Positions 6,445-13,119 of a stretch of 15,198 bases of DNA are shown here, piece after piece. The stretch is from positions 1-15,198 of the forward strand of contig SFFS01000053.1 in assembly GCA_004557805.1 (NCBI GenBank), written 5' to 3'. The notes below the pieces were generated by a model. The model was not told the origin of the DNA. It ran no database searches and saw nothing but the letters and a program-made list of their open reading frames with translations. Made by a program: the position numbers and the translations under genes. Position 1 is the first letter of the stretch; every line of letters starts with the position of its first letter. The stretch is from Clostridiales bacterium. GTDB taxonomy: Bacteria; Bacillota; Clostridia; Christensenellales; Aristaeellaceae.

Positions 6445-6479
6445 GCCCCGCCGGGGAACTGAGTTCCCTGGACCTTCCG
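6445..6479. repeat. 35-bp interspersed hairpin repeat, copy 2
   Basis: Second copy of the element at 5553-5587, same orientation, three mismatches. Its inverted repeat GGGAAC-TGA-GTTCCC is perfect here, whereas copy 1 has a mismatch. It too ends exactly three bases before a minus-strand stop codon, that of yigZ (6483). The shared spacing from two unrelated genes is the striking feature. Confidence 0.72.
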
Positions 6480-6482
6480 CTC

Positions 6483-7112
6483 TTATTCCCAGCCCTTTAC
6501 CAGTTCTTCCAGCTCCATCATTTCCGCGCGGCCTTCCGTGGCGGCGGTGATGCGCGCGAACACGTCGTCCTTATCGCGCTTGCGCACGACGAGCGTCGCC
6601 GTCACCTGCGCCGAAAACTCCGCGCCCTCACGGCAGACGGGCATGCCGCCCAGCGCATAGTCGAGCCGGTCCCACAGCGAATACGGCACCTCGGCCCAGA
6701 AGCGGACGCTGTCCTCCATCGTGACCACGCGCGCCGCGTCGAGCGCGCACTTTGCGCCCTGCACGTAAGCGCGCGTCAGCCCGCCCGCGCCGAGCAGGAT
6801 CCCGCCGAACCAGCGCGTCACCACGACGGCGCAGTCGACCACGCCGCGCGCCTTCATCGTTTCGATGATCGGCAGGCCTGCGGTGCCGCCGGGCTCGCCG
6901 TCGTCGGAATAGCGCATGATTCCGGCGTTGCGCCCGATGATATACGCATAGCAATGATGGTTCGCGTCCTTGGTTTCGGCGCGAATGCGCGCCAGAAAGT
7001 CCAGCGCCTCCTGCTCGGAGCGCGCCGGACTTCCATAGCCCGTGAACCGGGATTTTTTGATGATGAAGCTGTCGGACGCTTCTCTTTCCAGCGTCTTATA
7101 GCCGTCCTGCAT
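6483..7112 (-). CDS. yigZ: YigZ/IMPACT family protein (UPF0029)
   Basis: This 209-residue cytoplasmic protein belongs to the YigZ/IMPACT family, which is linked to translation (eukaryotic IMPACT modulates Gcn2) and whose precise bacterial role is unsettled. The N-terminal domain carries the family hallmarks: KSRFTGYG, then ANHHCYAYIIG, then the signature YSDDGEPGGTAGLPI, and VVVTRWFGGILLGAGGLTRAY. The C-terminal part (about residues 135-209) fits the smaller DUF1949-like domain. Its length is normal. The ATG lies three bases behind the tyrS stop, with AAGG within the end of tyrS as ribosome binding site. It is therefore the last gene of the T-box controlled operon and would rise with tyrosine starvation. 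Confidence 0.92.
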   Translation of the reverse strand: MQDGYKTLEREASDSFIIKKSRFTGYGSPARSEQEALDFLARIRAETKDANHHCYAYIIGRNAGIMRYSDDGEPGGTAGLPIIETMKARGVVDCAVVVTRWFGGILLGAGGLTRAYVQGAKCALDAARVVTMEDSVRFWAEVPYSLWDRLDYALGGMPVCREGAEFSAQVTATLVVRKRDKDDVFARITAATEGRAEMMELEELVKGWE

Positions 7113-7115
7113 CGG

Positions 7116-8339
7116 TCAGCCCTTCAGCAGGATGCGGTGATAGTTCTTTTTGCCGCTGCGGATCATCAGCCCGTCGGCGGGGATGTCTTCCGCGCGGAGC
7201 GCGTAGTTGACGTCCGTTACCTTCGCATCGTTGATGGAAACCGCGTTCTGCTCGACGAGCTTGCGCGCCGCGCTGTTCGATTTGGCGATGCCCACCGCCG
7301 TCAGAATCGTCGTCAGACGGCCGTCGGCGGCCAGCTGCTCGGCCGTGAATTCGGTCGTGGGCACGCTGCCGCCCATCGCGCCGCCGCCGAACAGGGCGCT
7401 GGCGGCATGAGCGGCCTTCGTGGCCTCTTCTTTGCCGTGTACGAGTTTGGTCACCTCAAAGGCCAGCACCTTTTTGGCTTCGTTGATTTCGCTGCCTTCG
7501 AGCGCGCCCAGGCGGCGCACTTCGTCCATCGGCAGGAAGGTCAGAAGGCCCAGGCACTTTTCAACGTCCGCGTCGTCCACGTTGCGCCAGTACTGGTAGA
7601 ACTCGTAAGGCATGGTCTTTTCCGGATCGAGCCAGAGCGCGCCCTTCTCGGTTTTGCCCATCTTCTTGCCTTCATGCGTCAGAAGGAGCTTGAACGTCAT
7701 CGCGAACGCACGCTCCTGCTCCTTGCGGCGGATCAGGTCGGCGCCGGCGAGCATGTTGCTCCACTGGTCGTCGCCGCCCAGCTCCAGACGGCAGCCGTAA
7801 CGGCGGAACAGCTCGAGGAAGTCGTAGCCCTGCATGAGCATGTAGTTGAATTCCAGGAACGTCAGCCCGCGCTCCAGACGCTGCTTGTAACACTCGGCCG
7901 TCAGCATCTGGTTGACGGAGAAGTATTTGCCGATTTCGCGCAGGAAGTCGACGTAGTTCAGGCTGCGCAGCCAGTCGGCGTTGTTGGCGATGATCGCTCC
8001 GCCCTCGCCGAAATCGAGGAAGCGGCTCATCTGCTTTTTGATTGAGGCCACGTTTGCGTCGATGGTTTCGGTGGTCATCATCTTGCGCATATCGCTCTTG
8101 CCGCTCGGATCGCCGATCATGCCGGTGCCGCCGCCCATCAGCGCGATGGGGCGATGGCCCGCGCGCTGCATGTGCGCCATGGCCATGATCGGGATATAGT
8201 GGCCGATGTGCAGGCTGTCAGCGGTGGGGTCGAAGCCGACGTAGAACGTGGTCGGCTCCTTGAGCTGCTCGTACAGCTCGTCCTCAAACGTCAGCTGGGC
8301 AATGAATCCGCGCTCCTTGAGTACATCGAGAATGTGCAT
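7116..8339 (-). CDS. tyrS: Tyrosyl-tRNA synthetase
   Basis: This 407-residue class I aminoacyl-tRNA synthetase charges tRNA-Tyr with tyrosine in the cytoplasm. The HIGH motif is residues 44-47 (LHIGHY), and the KMSKS equivalent is KMGKT (226-230), the usual form in this enzyme. The tyrosine-binding region shows YMLMQGYDFLEL and LGGDDQWSN. An S4 RNA-binding domain closes the protein (about residues 340-407: VGIAKSNSAARKLVEQNAVSIND). The ATG lies two bases beyond the aminotransferase stop and has AGGAGGT nine bases upstream. Position in the tyrosine T-box operon agrees with the specificity. Confidence 0.98.
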   Translation of the reverse strand: MHILDVLKERGFIAQLTFEDELYEQLKEPTTFYVGFDPTADSLHIGHYIPIMAMAHMQRAGHRPIALMGGGTGMIGDPSGKSDMRKMMTTETIDANVASIKKQMSRFLDFGEGGAIIANNADWLRSLNYVDFLREIGKYFSVNQMLTAECYKQRLERGLTFLEFNYMLMQGYDFLELFRRYGCRLELGGDDQWSNMLAGADLIRRKEQERAFAMTFKLLLTHEGKKMGKTEKGALWLDPEKTMPYEFYQYWRNVDDADVEKCLGLLTFLPMDEVRRLGALEGSEINEAKKVLAFEVTKLVHGKEEATKAAHAASALFGGGAMGGSVPTTEFTAEQLAADGRLTTILTAVGIAKSNSAARKLVEQNAVSINDAKVTDVNYALRAEDIPADGLMIRSGKKNYHRILLKG

Positions 8340-8341
8340 GG

Positions 8342-9523
8342 TTACCGTACCTCCTGAATTGATTTTTCAAGCAGATGAACGCCCTGAACGATCTGTTCCG
8401 GCGTGCTGTTGGAGAAGTTGAGGCGCAGCGTGTTGAGGTGTCCGCCGTTTGCGTAAAAGTGCGTGCCTGGCACGAACGCTACGTTGTTCTGCACGGCTGC
8501 CTGCAGCAGCTTCAGCGCGTCGACGCGCTCGTCCATTTCGCACCAGACGAACAGGCCGCCCTCGGTAGGATATGCCTTTACCGGCAGCTTCGCAAGCTCC
8601 CTGAGCATCAGCGCCAGCTGCTCGCGGTACATGCCGAGGATTTTCGCCATGTGGCCGGGCAGAAGCCCGCGGGAGAGATACTCCGCGGTGATCGCCTGCG
8701 AAAGCGTGGGCGTGTGCAGGTCGGTGCTCTGCTTGCCCACTACCAGCTTGCGCATCAGCGCGGGGTTTTTCACCATGGCCGCGCCGACGCGCAGGCCGGG
8801 CGAAATCAGCTTGGAGAAGCTGGTCAGATAGACCACGAGGCCCTCGGTATCGAACGATGCGATGGCGGGCAGCGCCTTGCCCGCATAGCGCAGCGCGCGA
8901 TAGGGATCGTCCTCCGCGACGACGAAGCCGTGCTCCGCCGCCAGCCGCGCGATTTCCCTGCGCCGCTCGAGAGAAAGCGTTACGCCGGTGGGGTTTTGAA
9001 AATTGGGGATGGTATAGAGCATCTTGGGGCGGTGCTTTTCTATGGCGCGCCTGAGCGCGGCCATATCCATGCCCTCCTCGTCCATCGGGATTTCCACGAG
9101 GTTTGCGCCGTAAATACGCATCGCCTGCAGGCTTCCCAGGAACGACGGCCCCTCCACCAGCACCGTGTCGCCCGGGTTGACCAGCGCCTTGAGCAGCAGA
9201 TCGATCGCCTGCGTGGAACCGGTCGTGGGGAGAATTTCGCTTTCGTCCGCGCTGAGTCCGATTTCCTCGCGCAGGAATTTCGCCGTCTGCTCGCGCAGCG
9301 GTTTCCAGCCCTCCGTCGCGCCGTATTGCAGAATGGCGCGGCCGTCCGGTCCGGCCAGCACGTCGCGCGCGATGCCGGAAAGCGTCTCGTTATCGAGCGC
9401 GCCCCACGCGGGGTTGCCGCCCGCGAACGAGATCATGCCCGGCTTCCCAAGCAGCTTGAAAATATCGCGAATCGCGCTGCCGCTTACGCCGTCGAACCGG
9501 CGCGCGAATCCCAGCTCGTACAT
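8342..9523 (-). CDS. PLP-dependent class I/II aminotransferase (2-aminoadipate/aromatic aminotransferase-like)
   Basis: This 393-residue fold-type I aminotransferase transfers amino groups between an amino acid and a 2-oxo acid using pyridoxal phosphate. The Schiff-base lysine is Lys238 in TSFSKLISPGLRVG. Other family marks are NFQNPTG (174-180), AEDDPYRALRY (203-213) and PTTGSTQAIDLL (99-110). It resembles the LysN/KAT II/MocR-catalytic type and lacks a GntR domain. The ATG at 9521-9523 follows GGAAGGAGG; an open frame continues into the T-box leader but is not coding. It is the first gene behind a tyrosine-specific T-box and is followed at two bases by tyrS, so I infer an aromatic role, probably tyrosine formation from 4-hydroxyphenylpyruvate. 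Known relatives have broad substrates, so this rests on context. Confidence 0.9.
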   Translation of the reverse strand: MYELGFARRFDGVSGSAIRDIFKLLGKPGMISFAGGNPAWGALDNETLSGIARDVLAGPDGRAILQYGATEGWKPLREQTAKFLREEIGLSADESEILPTTGSTQAIDLLLKALVNPGDTVLVEGPSFLGSLQAMRIYGANLVEIPMDEEGMDMAALRRAIEKHRPKMLYTIPNFQNPTGVTLSLERRREIARLAAEHGFVVAEDDPYRALRYAGKALPAIASFDTEGLVVYLTSFSKLISPGLRVGAAMVKNPALMRKLVVGKQSTDLHTPTLSQAITAEYLSRGLLPGHMAKILGMYREQLALMLRELAKLPVKAYPTEGGLFVWCEMDERVDALKLLQAAVQNNVAFVPGTHFYANGGHLNTLRLNFSNSTPEQIVQGVHLLEKSIQEVR

Positions 9524-9541
9524 TCGGTTTTCCTCCTTCCT

Positions 9542-9578
9542 CAAAAAGAAAAGCGCCCGCCCGTTTCCGGGAAGGCGC
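9542..9578 (-). terminator. T-box regulated terminator
   Basis: On the minus strand GCGCCUUCCCG (9578-9568) pairs with CGGGCGGGCGC (9563-9553) around a GAAA tetraloop, with one wobble and one mismatch. TTTTCTTTTT follows (9552-9543). Formation excludes the antiterminator. It lies only about 20 bases before the aminotransferase start. Confidence 0.9.
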
Positions 9579-9793
9579 CTGTTAACGCTGTACCACTTCC
9601 ATTCGGCGCGCTCCGCGCGGGAGAACGCCCTCATGACGCGCTGTATCCGGCGCACCGGCATACGCTACGCGCCCGGACTCCGGGTTTCACGCACAAGCTC
9701 CGGGATGTATTCGGCGAACTCCGACGGCCCCTCTCAGCGACCGGAACCTCTCTGAGACGGAGAACCTCGCGTACTTCTTCCCATCATGGCAAT
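9542..9793 (-). promoter_or_regulatory. Tyrosine-specific T-box leader (specifier UAC)
   Basis: The leader RNA senses uncharged tRNA-Tyr and decides between termination and read-through into the aminotransferase-tyrS-yigZ operon. Stem I marks are visible: GAAGUACGCGAGG near the 5' end, AGAGAG and GGUCGCUGAGAGG in the distal part, and the specifier loop GAAUACAUCC with codon UAC at 9707-9709. The antiterminator pairs GGAAG (9600-9596) with CUUCC (9574-9570) and GCG (9588-9586) with CGC (9577-9575), leaving the seven-base bulge UGGUACA. Its UGGU is complementary to the ACCA end of tRNA-Tyr. The bulge normally ends ACC, so the last A is a deviation. The CUUCC strand overlaps the terminator's 5' arm, making the two structures exclusive. 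Confidence 0.92.
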
Positions 9794-9799
9794 GGTGGT

Positions 9800-9828
9800 A
9801 TTATAGCGGCGCGGTTGGAGAATGTCAA
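9800..9828 (-). promoter_or_regulatory. Consensus sigma-A promoter of the T-box operon
   Basis: The minus strand reads TTGACA (9823-9828), 17 bases, then TATAAT (9800-9805): a perfect consensus at ideal spacing. Transcription should start near 9793, at the 5' end of the T-box. Such a strong promoter fits control by attenuation rather than initiation. Confidence 0.92.
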
Positions 9829-9856
9829 GTCTGCGCGCCGGGATGTCTGAAACTGC

Positions 9857-9873
9857 CGGGAGGTACTCTCCCG
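9857..9873. other. GC-rich hairpin between MATE gene and T-box promoter
   Basis: CGGGAG (9857-9862) and CTCCCG (9868-9873) form a perfect 6-bp stem with a five-base loop, 26 bases beyond the MATE stop. No T tract follows on the minus strand, so it is at best a weak terminator for the MATE gene. Read-through into the T-box operon cannot be excluded. Confidence 0.35.
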
Positions 9874-9898
9874 CTTCTTCCTCACCAGTGTTTTTTAT

Positions 9899-11320
9899 TT
9901 AGTTTTCGCCTTTCAAACTGTCCGCGCCGGCGCTGGAAAGTTCACGATACGTCTGCCGGATGAAGAAGACTGCAATGATGAAGGTCAGCAGATCCGCTGC
10001 CGGGAACGACCACAAAAGGCCGTCAAGTCCGAAGAAAACCGGCAGAATGATGGGCAGCGACACGCCGAAAATGATCTCGCGGGTCATAGAAACAGCGGTA
10101 GATGCAAAGGCCTTGCCCAGCGCCTGCAAGTAAATAAAAGTACCCTTGTTCAAAGTTGCCAGCGGCATCAGGCACAGGTAGGTGCGGAAGCACTTTACGG
10201 TGAAGTCTGCATAGTAGGCGCTTTCGTTGGATGCACCGAACAGCATGGCGATTTGCAGCGGAAATGCCTCTACGATCACCAACGCAACAGCGCCGACGAT
10301 AAACTCTGCCAGCAGCAACCGGGAAAACAGCGCCTTGGCACGATCTGTTTTTCTTGCGCCGATATTATAACCTGCAATCGGGATGCATCCGGCTGCCATA
10401 CCGATAGCGATGGAAATAGCGATCTGGAAGAACTTCATGACGATGCCAAGGACAGCAAGCGGAATCTGCGCATATTCCGGCTGTCCGAAGATGGGGTCTT
10501 TCGCGCCGTATTTCATGCACATATTCTGCACGGCCGCCATGGAAATGACCAGCGAGAGCTGCGCGAGAAAGCTGGTGAGCCCCAGAACGAGGAACTTCGG
10601 GATCAGCGGCCAATCCAGCCGGAAGCTGCTCTTTTGGAGAGCAACGACTTTCATGTGCTGCAGATACCAGATAGACAGCGCCGCCGTCAGCACCTGACCG
10701 ATTACGGTAGCCACTGCCGCGCCCATCATGCCCCATCGGAATCCATAAATAAAAATGGGGTCGAGGATCACATTGGCGATCGCGCCGGAAACAGTGGCCA
10801 TCATTGCAAATCTGGGACTTCCGTCGCTGCGGATTACCGGATTCATGGCCTGCCCGAACATATAGAACGGGACGCCCAATGCGATATAGAAAAAGTATTC
10901 CTTCGCGAATACGTGCGTTTCCTCATTGACTGTTCCGCCGAACAGAGCGAGGATCGGCTCGCTGAAGAGCAGGTAAATGGCCGTCAGGATAAAGCTGCTT
11001 ATCACACAAAGCACCACGGCATTGCCAACGGACTTATGCGCGTCTTCGCCGGCATTTTTTCCCAGCGCGATACTCACAAACGCGCAGCAGCCGTCTCCGA
11101 TAAATACGGCGATGCCAAGAGCGACCACCGTCAGCGGAAAAACGACGGTGTTGGCCGCGTTGCCGTAGGAGCCGAGGTAGCTGGCGTTGGCGATGAAAAT
11201 CTGATCGACGATGTTATACAGCGCGCCCACCAGCAGCGAAATCACGCACGGCACGGAATAGCGCCGCATCAGCCTGCCGATTTTTTCATGGGCCAGAAAG
11301 CCCTGAGCCGATTGTTCCAT
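9899..11320 (-). CDS. MATE-family multidrug/metabolite efflux transporter
   Basis: This 473-residue cytoplasmic-membrane exporter belongs to the MATE family, which expels cationic drugs or metabolites in exchange for sodium or protons. Twelve hydrophobic segments can be traced in two homologous halves. Typical signatures are PCVISLLVGALYNIVDQIFI in the first half and GMAAGCIPIAGYNIGARK in the second. The length is normal. The ATG at 11318-11320 is preceded by AGGAGG at nine bases; an open frame extends further but crosses the leader terminator. The best match by eye is the MepA-like Firmicutes group. Its base composition is visibly less GC-rich than the ribosomal and tRNA synthetase genes around it, which may mean acquisition. 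Its own promoter and a leader terminator suggest attenuated expression. The substrate is unknown. Confidence 0.93.
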   Translation of the reverse strand: MEQSAQGFLAHEKIGRLMRRYSVPCVISLLVGALYNIVDQIFIANASYLGSYGNAANTVVFPLTVVALGIAVFIGDGCCAFVSIALGKNAGEDAHKSVGNAVVLCVISSFILTAIYLLFSEPILALFGGTVNEETHVFAKEYFFYIALGVPFYMFGQAMNPVIRSDGSPRFAMMATVSGAIANVILDPIFIYGFRWGMMGAAVATVIGQVLTAALSIWYLQHMKVVALQKSSFRLDWPLIPKFLVLGLTSFLAQLSLVISMAAVQNMCMKYGAKDPIFGQPEYAQIPLAVLGIVMKFFQIAISIAIGMAAGCIPIAGYNIGARKTDRAKALFSRLLLAEFIVGAVALVIVEAFPLQIAMLFGASNESAYYADFTVKCFRTYLCLMPLATLNKGTFIYLQALGKAFASTAVSMTREIIFGVSLPIILPVFFGLDGLLWSFPAADLLTFIIAVFFIRQTYRELSSAGADSLKGEN

Positions 11321-11351
11321 TTGAAAAAACCTCCTGTTTCTTCCGCGCGGA

Positions 11352-11395
11352 CAATAAAAAATGCGTAAACCCAGCTGATCTGGATTTACGCATTT
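11352..11395 (-). terminator. Leader terminator (attenuator) upstream of the MATE gene
   Basis: On the minus strand AAATGCGTAAATCCAG pairs with CTGGGTTTACGCATTT in a 16-bp stem (11359-11374 with 11380-11395) around a five-base loop. The T-rich run TTTTTATT follows. One pair is G-U only when read as minus-strand RNA, supporting that direction. Only about 31 bases separate it from the MATE ATG, too few for a promoter, so MATE transcripts must pass through it. It could also end GNAT transcripts. The sensing element is not identified. Confidence 0.85.
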
Positions 11396-11419
11396 GGTGT
11401 ATGCCACACGATATTCTGT

Positions 11420-11448
11420 TTTTTACACCATTTTTTCGCGAATGTCAA
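11420..11448 (-). promoter_or_regulatory. Putative promoter of the MATE gene
   Basis: A consensus -35 TTGACA (11443-11448) is followed after 17 bases by TAAAAA (11420-11425), a weak -10 matching four of six positions. Transcription would start near 11413, giving a leader of about 90 bases that contains the terminator at 11352-11395. A small hairpin-forming run, GTGTGGCATACAC, lies at the start of this leader. Confidence 0.55.
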
Positions 11449-11466
11449 GCGGAAATTCCGCCTGCG

Positions 11467-12033
11467 TCAGAGCGAAGCCAGCGCCTCCAGCACCGCGTCC
11501 TCCGGTAGCGTGCCGATGGGAGTGACGGGCTTGGGATCGTTTTCATACGGCGCAAGCGCCTTTTCAAAATACGTCACGTCGTGCCATGCGCCGTTTTTGT
11601 AGCCCGTATTGTGCATCACGCCGATACGCGCGAACCCCATCGACTCGTGCAGCCGTTCGCTGGGCTCGTTCGGGCTGGTTACGATGCCGTAAACGGTTTT
11701 CACGCCCTGCATGCGCAGCAGCTTCATCAGCACCGTATAGAGCCGCCTGCCCAGCCCGTGCGCGCGCACGGCTGAATCCAGATAGATGGAAAGCTCGGCG
11801 TTCCACTGATACGCCGCCCGCTCCTGAAGCCGGTGCGCGTAGGCGTAGCCGACGATGCGCCCGCCGTCCTCGCAGACGAGATACGGATATATGCCCGTAA
11901 ACGAGCGGATGCGCGCGGCGAACTCTTCCTCGGAGGGCAGCGAATATTCAAAGGTGATGTTGGTGCCGATATACTGCGCGTAAATGGCCAGCAGCGCTTT
12001 CGCATCCTCCGGCACAGCGAAACGGAGTTTCAT
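11467..12033 (-). CDS. GNAT-family N-acetyltransferase (phosphinothricin acetyltransferase/MnaT-like)
   Basis: This 188-residue cytoplasmic acetyltransferase moves an acetyl group from acetyl-CoA to an amine. The order of motifs fits the PAT/MnaT branch: MKLRFAVPEDAKALLAIYAQYI at the N-terminus (with NITFEYSLPSEEEF), GRIVGYAYAHRLQERAAYQW, then ELSIYLDSAVRAHGLGRRLY with the acetyl-CoA loop RAHGLG, and SPNEPSERLHESMGF. Members acetylate methionine derivatives or phosphinothricin; the substrate here cannot be told. About 25 residues extend beyond the usual core (PKPVTPIGTLPEDAVLEALASL). Its ATG overlaps the DUF554 gene's stop by four bases (ATGA), so the two are coupled. Confidence 0.9.
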   Translation of the reverse strand: MKLRFAVPEDAKALLAIYAQYIGTNITFEYSLPSEEEFAARIRSFTGIYPYLVCEDGGRIVGYAYAHRLQERAAYQWNAELSIYLDSAVRAHGLGRRLYTVLMKLLRMQGVKTVYGIVTSPNEPSERLHESMGFARIGVMHNTGYKNGAWHDVTYFEKALAPYENDPKPVTPIGTLPEDAVLEALASL

Positions 12034-12731
12034 AGCAGGCCTCCAATCCAGTTCGCAATGGGGAAATACAGAATCGGCAGGAAAATGGCGGGCAGCAGGT
12101 TGCCCACGCGGATTTTCGCCATGCCCAGCATGTTGAAGCTGAGCCCCATAATCAACAGGCCGCCCACGGCGCTCATTTCGGTGACGATCGCGTCGGTCAG
12201 CACGGGCGCGAGCCAGCCTGCCATCAGGGCGATTGCGCCCTGATAGACCAGCACCGCCGCCGCAGCCAGCAGCACGCCGGGGCCGAGCGCCGCAGCAAAG
12301 AACACCGCGGTTACAAGGTCGAGCGCCGCCTTTGCGATCAGCGTGGAGTTATCGCCGGTAAGCCCCGCGTTCAGCGAGCCGACGACGGCCATCGCGCCCA
12401 CGCAGAACAGCAGGCTCGCCGTGATGAATCCCTGCGCAAAACGGCCGTTTTGCCCGCCGTGCGCGAATTTTCTTTCCGCCAGCGCGCCCAGCGATTCCAA
12501 CCGCTTTTCAATATCGAGCGCTTCGCCCAGAAGGCCGCCTGCCACCATGCAGACGATCACCGCGAGTACGTTCGCCGTTTCCAGCGCGCCCTGCGCGCCG
12601 ATGAGCAGAATGCACAGCGCCAGCCCCTGCATGATCGTTTCGCGCAGGCGCTGCGGCACGCGTCCGCCCAGCAAAAGCCCAAGCGTTCCACCTGCAAGGA
12701 CGGCCGCCACATTGATGATTACGCCGACCAT
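12030..12731 (-). CDS. DUF554 family membrane protein (YdfK-like)
   Basis: This 233-residue protein of unknown function fits DUF554 throughout. It opens with MVGVIINVAAVLAGGTLGLLL, followed by LCILLIGAQGALE and LGEALDIEKRLESLG. The conserved FAQGFITASLLFCVGAMAVVGSL is present, and it ends with MLGMAKIRVGNLLPAIFLPI. About seven hydrophobic segments place it in the cytoplasmic membrane. The ATG at 12729-12731 has GGAGG at good spacing. It is the first gene of a pair with the acetyltransferase. The rpmA terminator lies directly upstream with no clear promoter between, so expression may depend on read-through from the ribosomal operon. Confidence 0.93.
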   Translation of the reverse strand: MVGVIINVAAVLAGGTLGLLLGGRVPQRLRETIMQGLALCILLIGAQGALETANVLAVIVCMVAGGLLGEALDIEKRLESLGALAERKFAHGGQNGRFAQGFITASLLFCVGAMAVVGSLNAGLTGDNSTLIAKAALDLVTAVFFAAALGPGVLLAAAAVLVYQGAIALMAGWLAPVLTDAIVTEMSAVGGLLIMGLSFNMLGMAKIRVGNLLPAIFLPILYFPIANWIGGLL

Positions 12732-12751
12732 GTGGTTTCCTCCGGAATGTA

Positions 12752-12789
12752 AAATAAAACAACGCCCTCCCCCGAAACGGGAGAAGGCG
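12752..12789 (-). terminator. Intrinsic terminator of the rplU-prp-rpmA operon
   Basis: On the minus strand CGCCTTCTCCCG pairs with CGGGGGAGGGCG (12778-12789 with 12763-12774) in a 12-bp stem with two G-U pairs and a TTT loop. TTGTTTTATTTT follows. The wobble pairs fit the minus-strand direction. It lies 20 bases behind the rpmA stop and about 20 bases before the DUF554 start. Confidence 0.9.
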
Positions 12790-12808
12790 GGTTTTCACAA
12801 CGCGGGCG

Positions 12809-13102
12809 TTATTCCGCGGCTTCCGCCACAGGATACACGCAGCACTGCTTTTTATCCTTGCCCAGGCGCTCGAAACGGCAGATGCCGGAGGCCTTCGCAT
12901 AGAGGGTATCGTCTCCACCGAGGCCAACGTTCAGGCCGGGATGGATGTGGGTGCCGCGCTGACGGTACAGGATGTTACCGGCCAGAACGAACTGCCCATC
13001 GGCGCGCTTCGGGCCAAGACGCTTGGAATTGCTGTCGCGGCCGTTACGGGTGCTGCCGACACCTTTCTTGTGGGCAAAGAGCTGCAAGTTCATCTGAAGC
13101 AT
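12809..13102 (-). CDS. rpmA: 50S ribosomal protein L27 (with cleavable N-terminal extension)
   Basis: This 97-residue large-subunit protein has its N-terminus near the peptidyl transferase centre. The core is standard: HKKGVGSTRNGRDSNSKRLG, GNILYRQRGTHIHPG and VGLGGDDTLYAK. It starts MLQMNLQLFAHKKG, the Firmicutes form in which about nine residues are removed by Prp. Aligning with E. coli L27, whose mature N-terminus is AHKK, puts the mature start at Ala10. The ATG at 13100-13102 has GGGAGG at seven bases. ATGs further upstream in the frame lie in the end of prp and lack such a site. It is the last gene of the operon, 17 bases behind prp, with a terminator after it. Confidence 0.97.
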   Translation of the reverse strand: MLQMNLQLFAHKKGVGSTRNGRDSNSKRLGPKRADGQFVLAGNILYRQRGTHIHPGLNVGLGGDDTLYAKASGICRFERLGKDKKQCCVYPVAEAAE

Positions 13103-13119
13103 GTTTGCACCTCCCATTG

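Noticed and set aside
8375..9850. Plus-strand open frame of 491 codons opposite the aminotransferase and T-box
   Set aside because: Antisense shadow. It crosses the promoter and T-box of the opposite strand and has no domain I recognise.
11358..11393. Leader peptide starting at the ATG inside the MATE leader hairpin
   Set aside because: The frame of about 35 codons has no ribosome binding site and overlaps the MATE start. It is kept only as a possibility in the attenuator finding.
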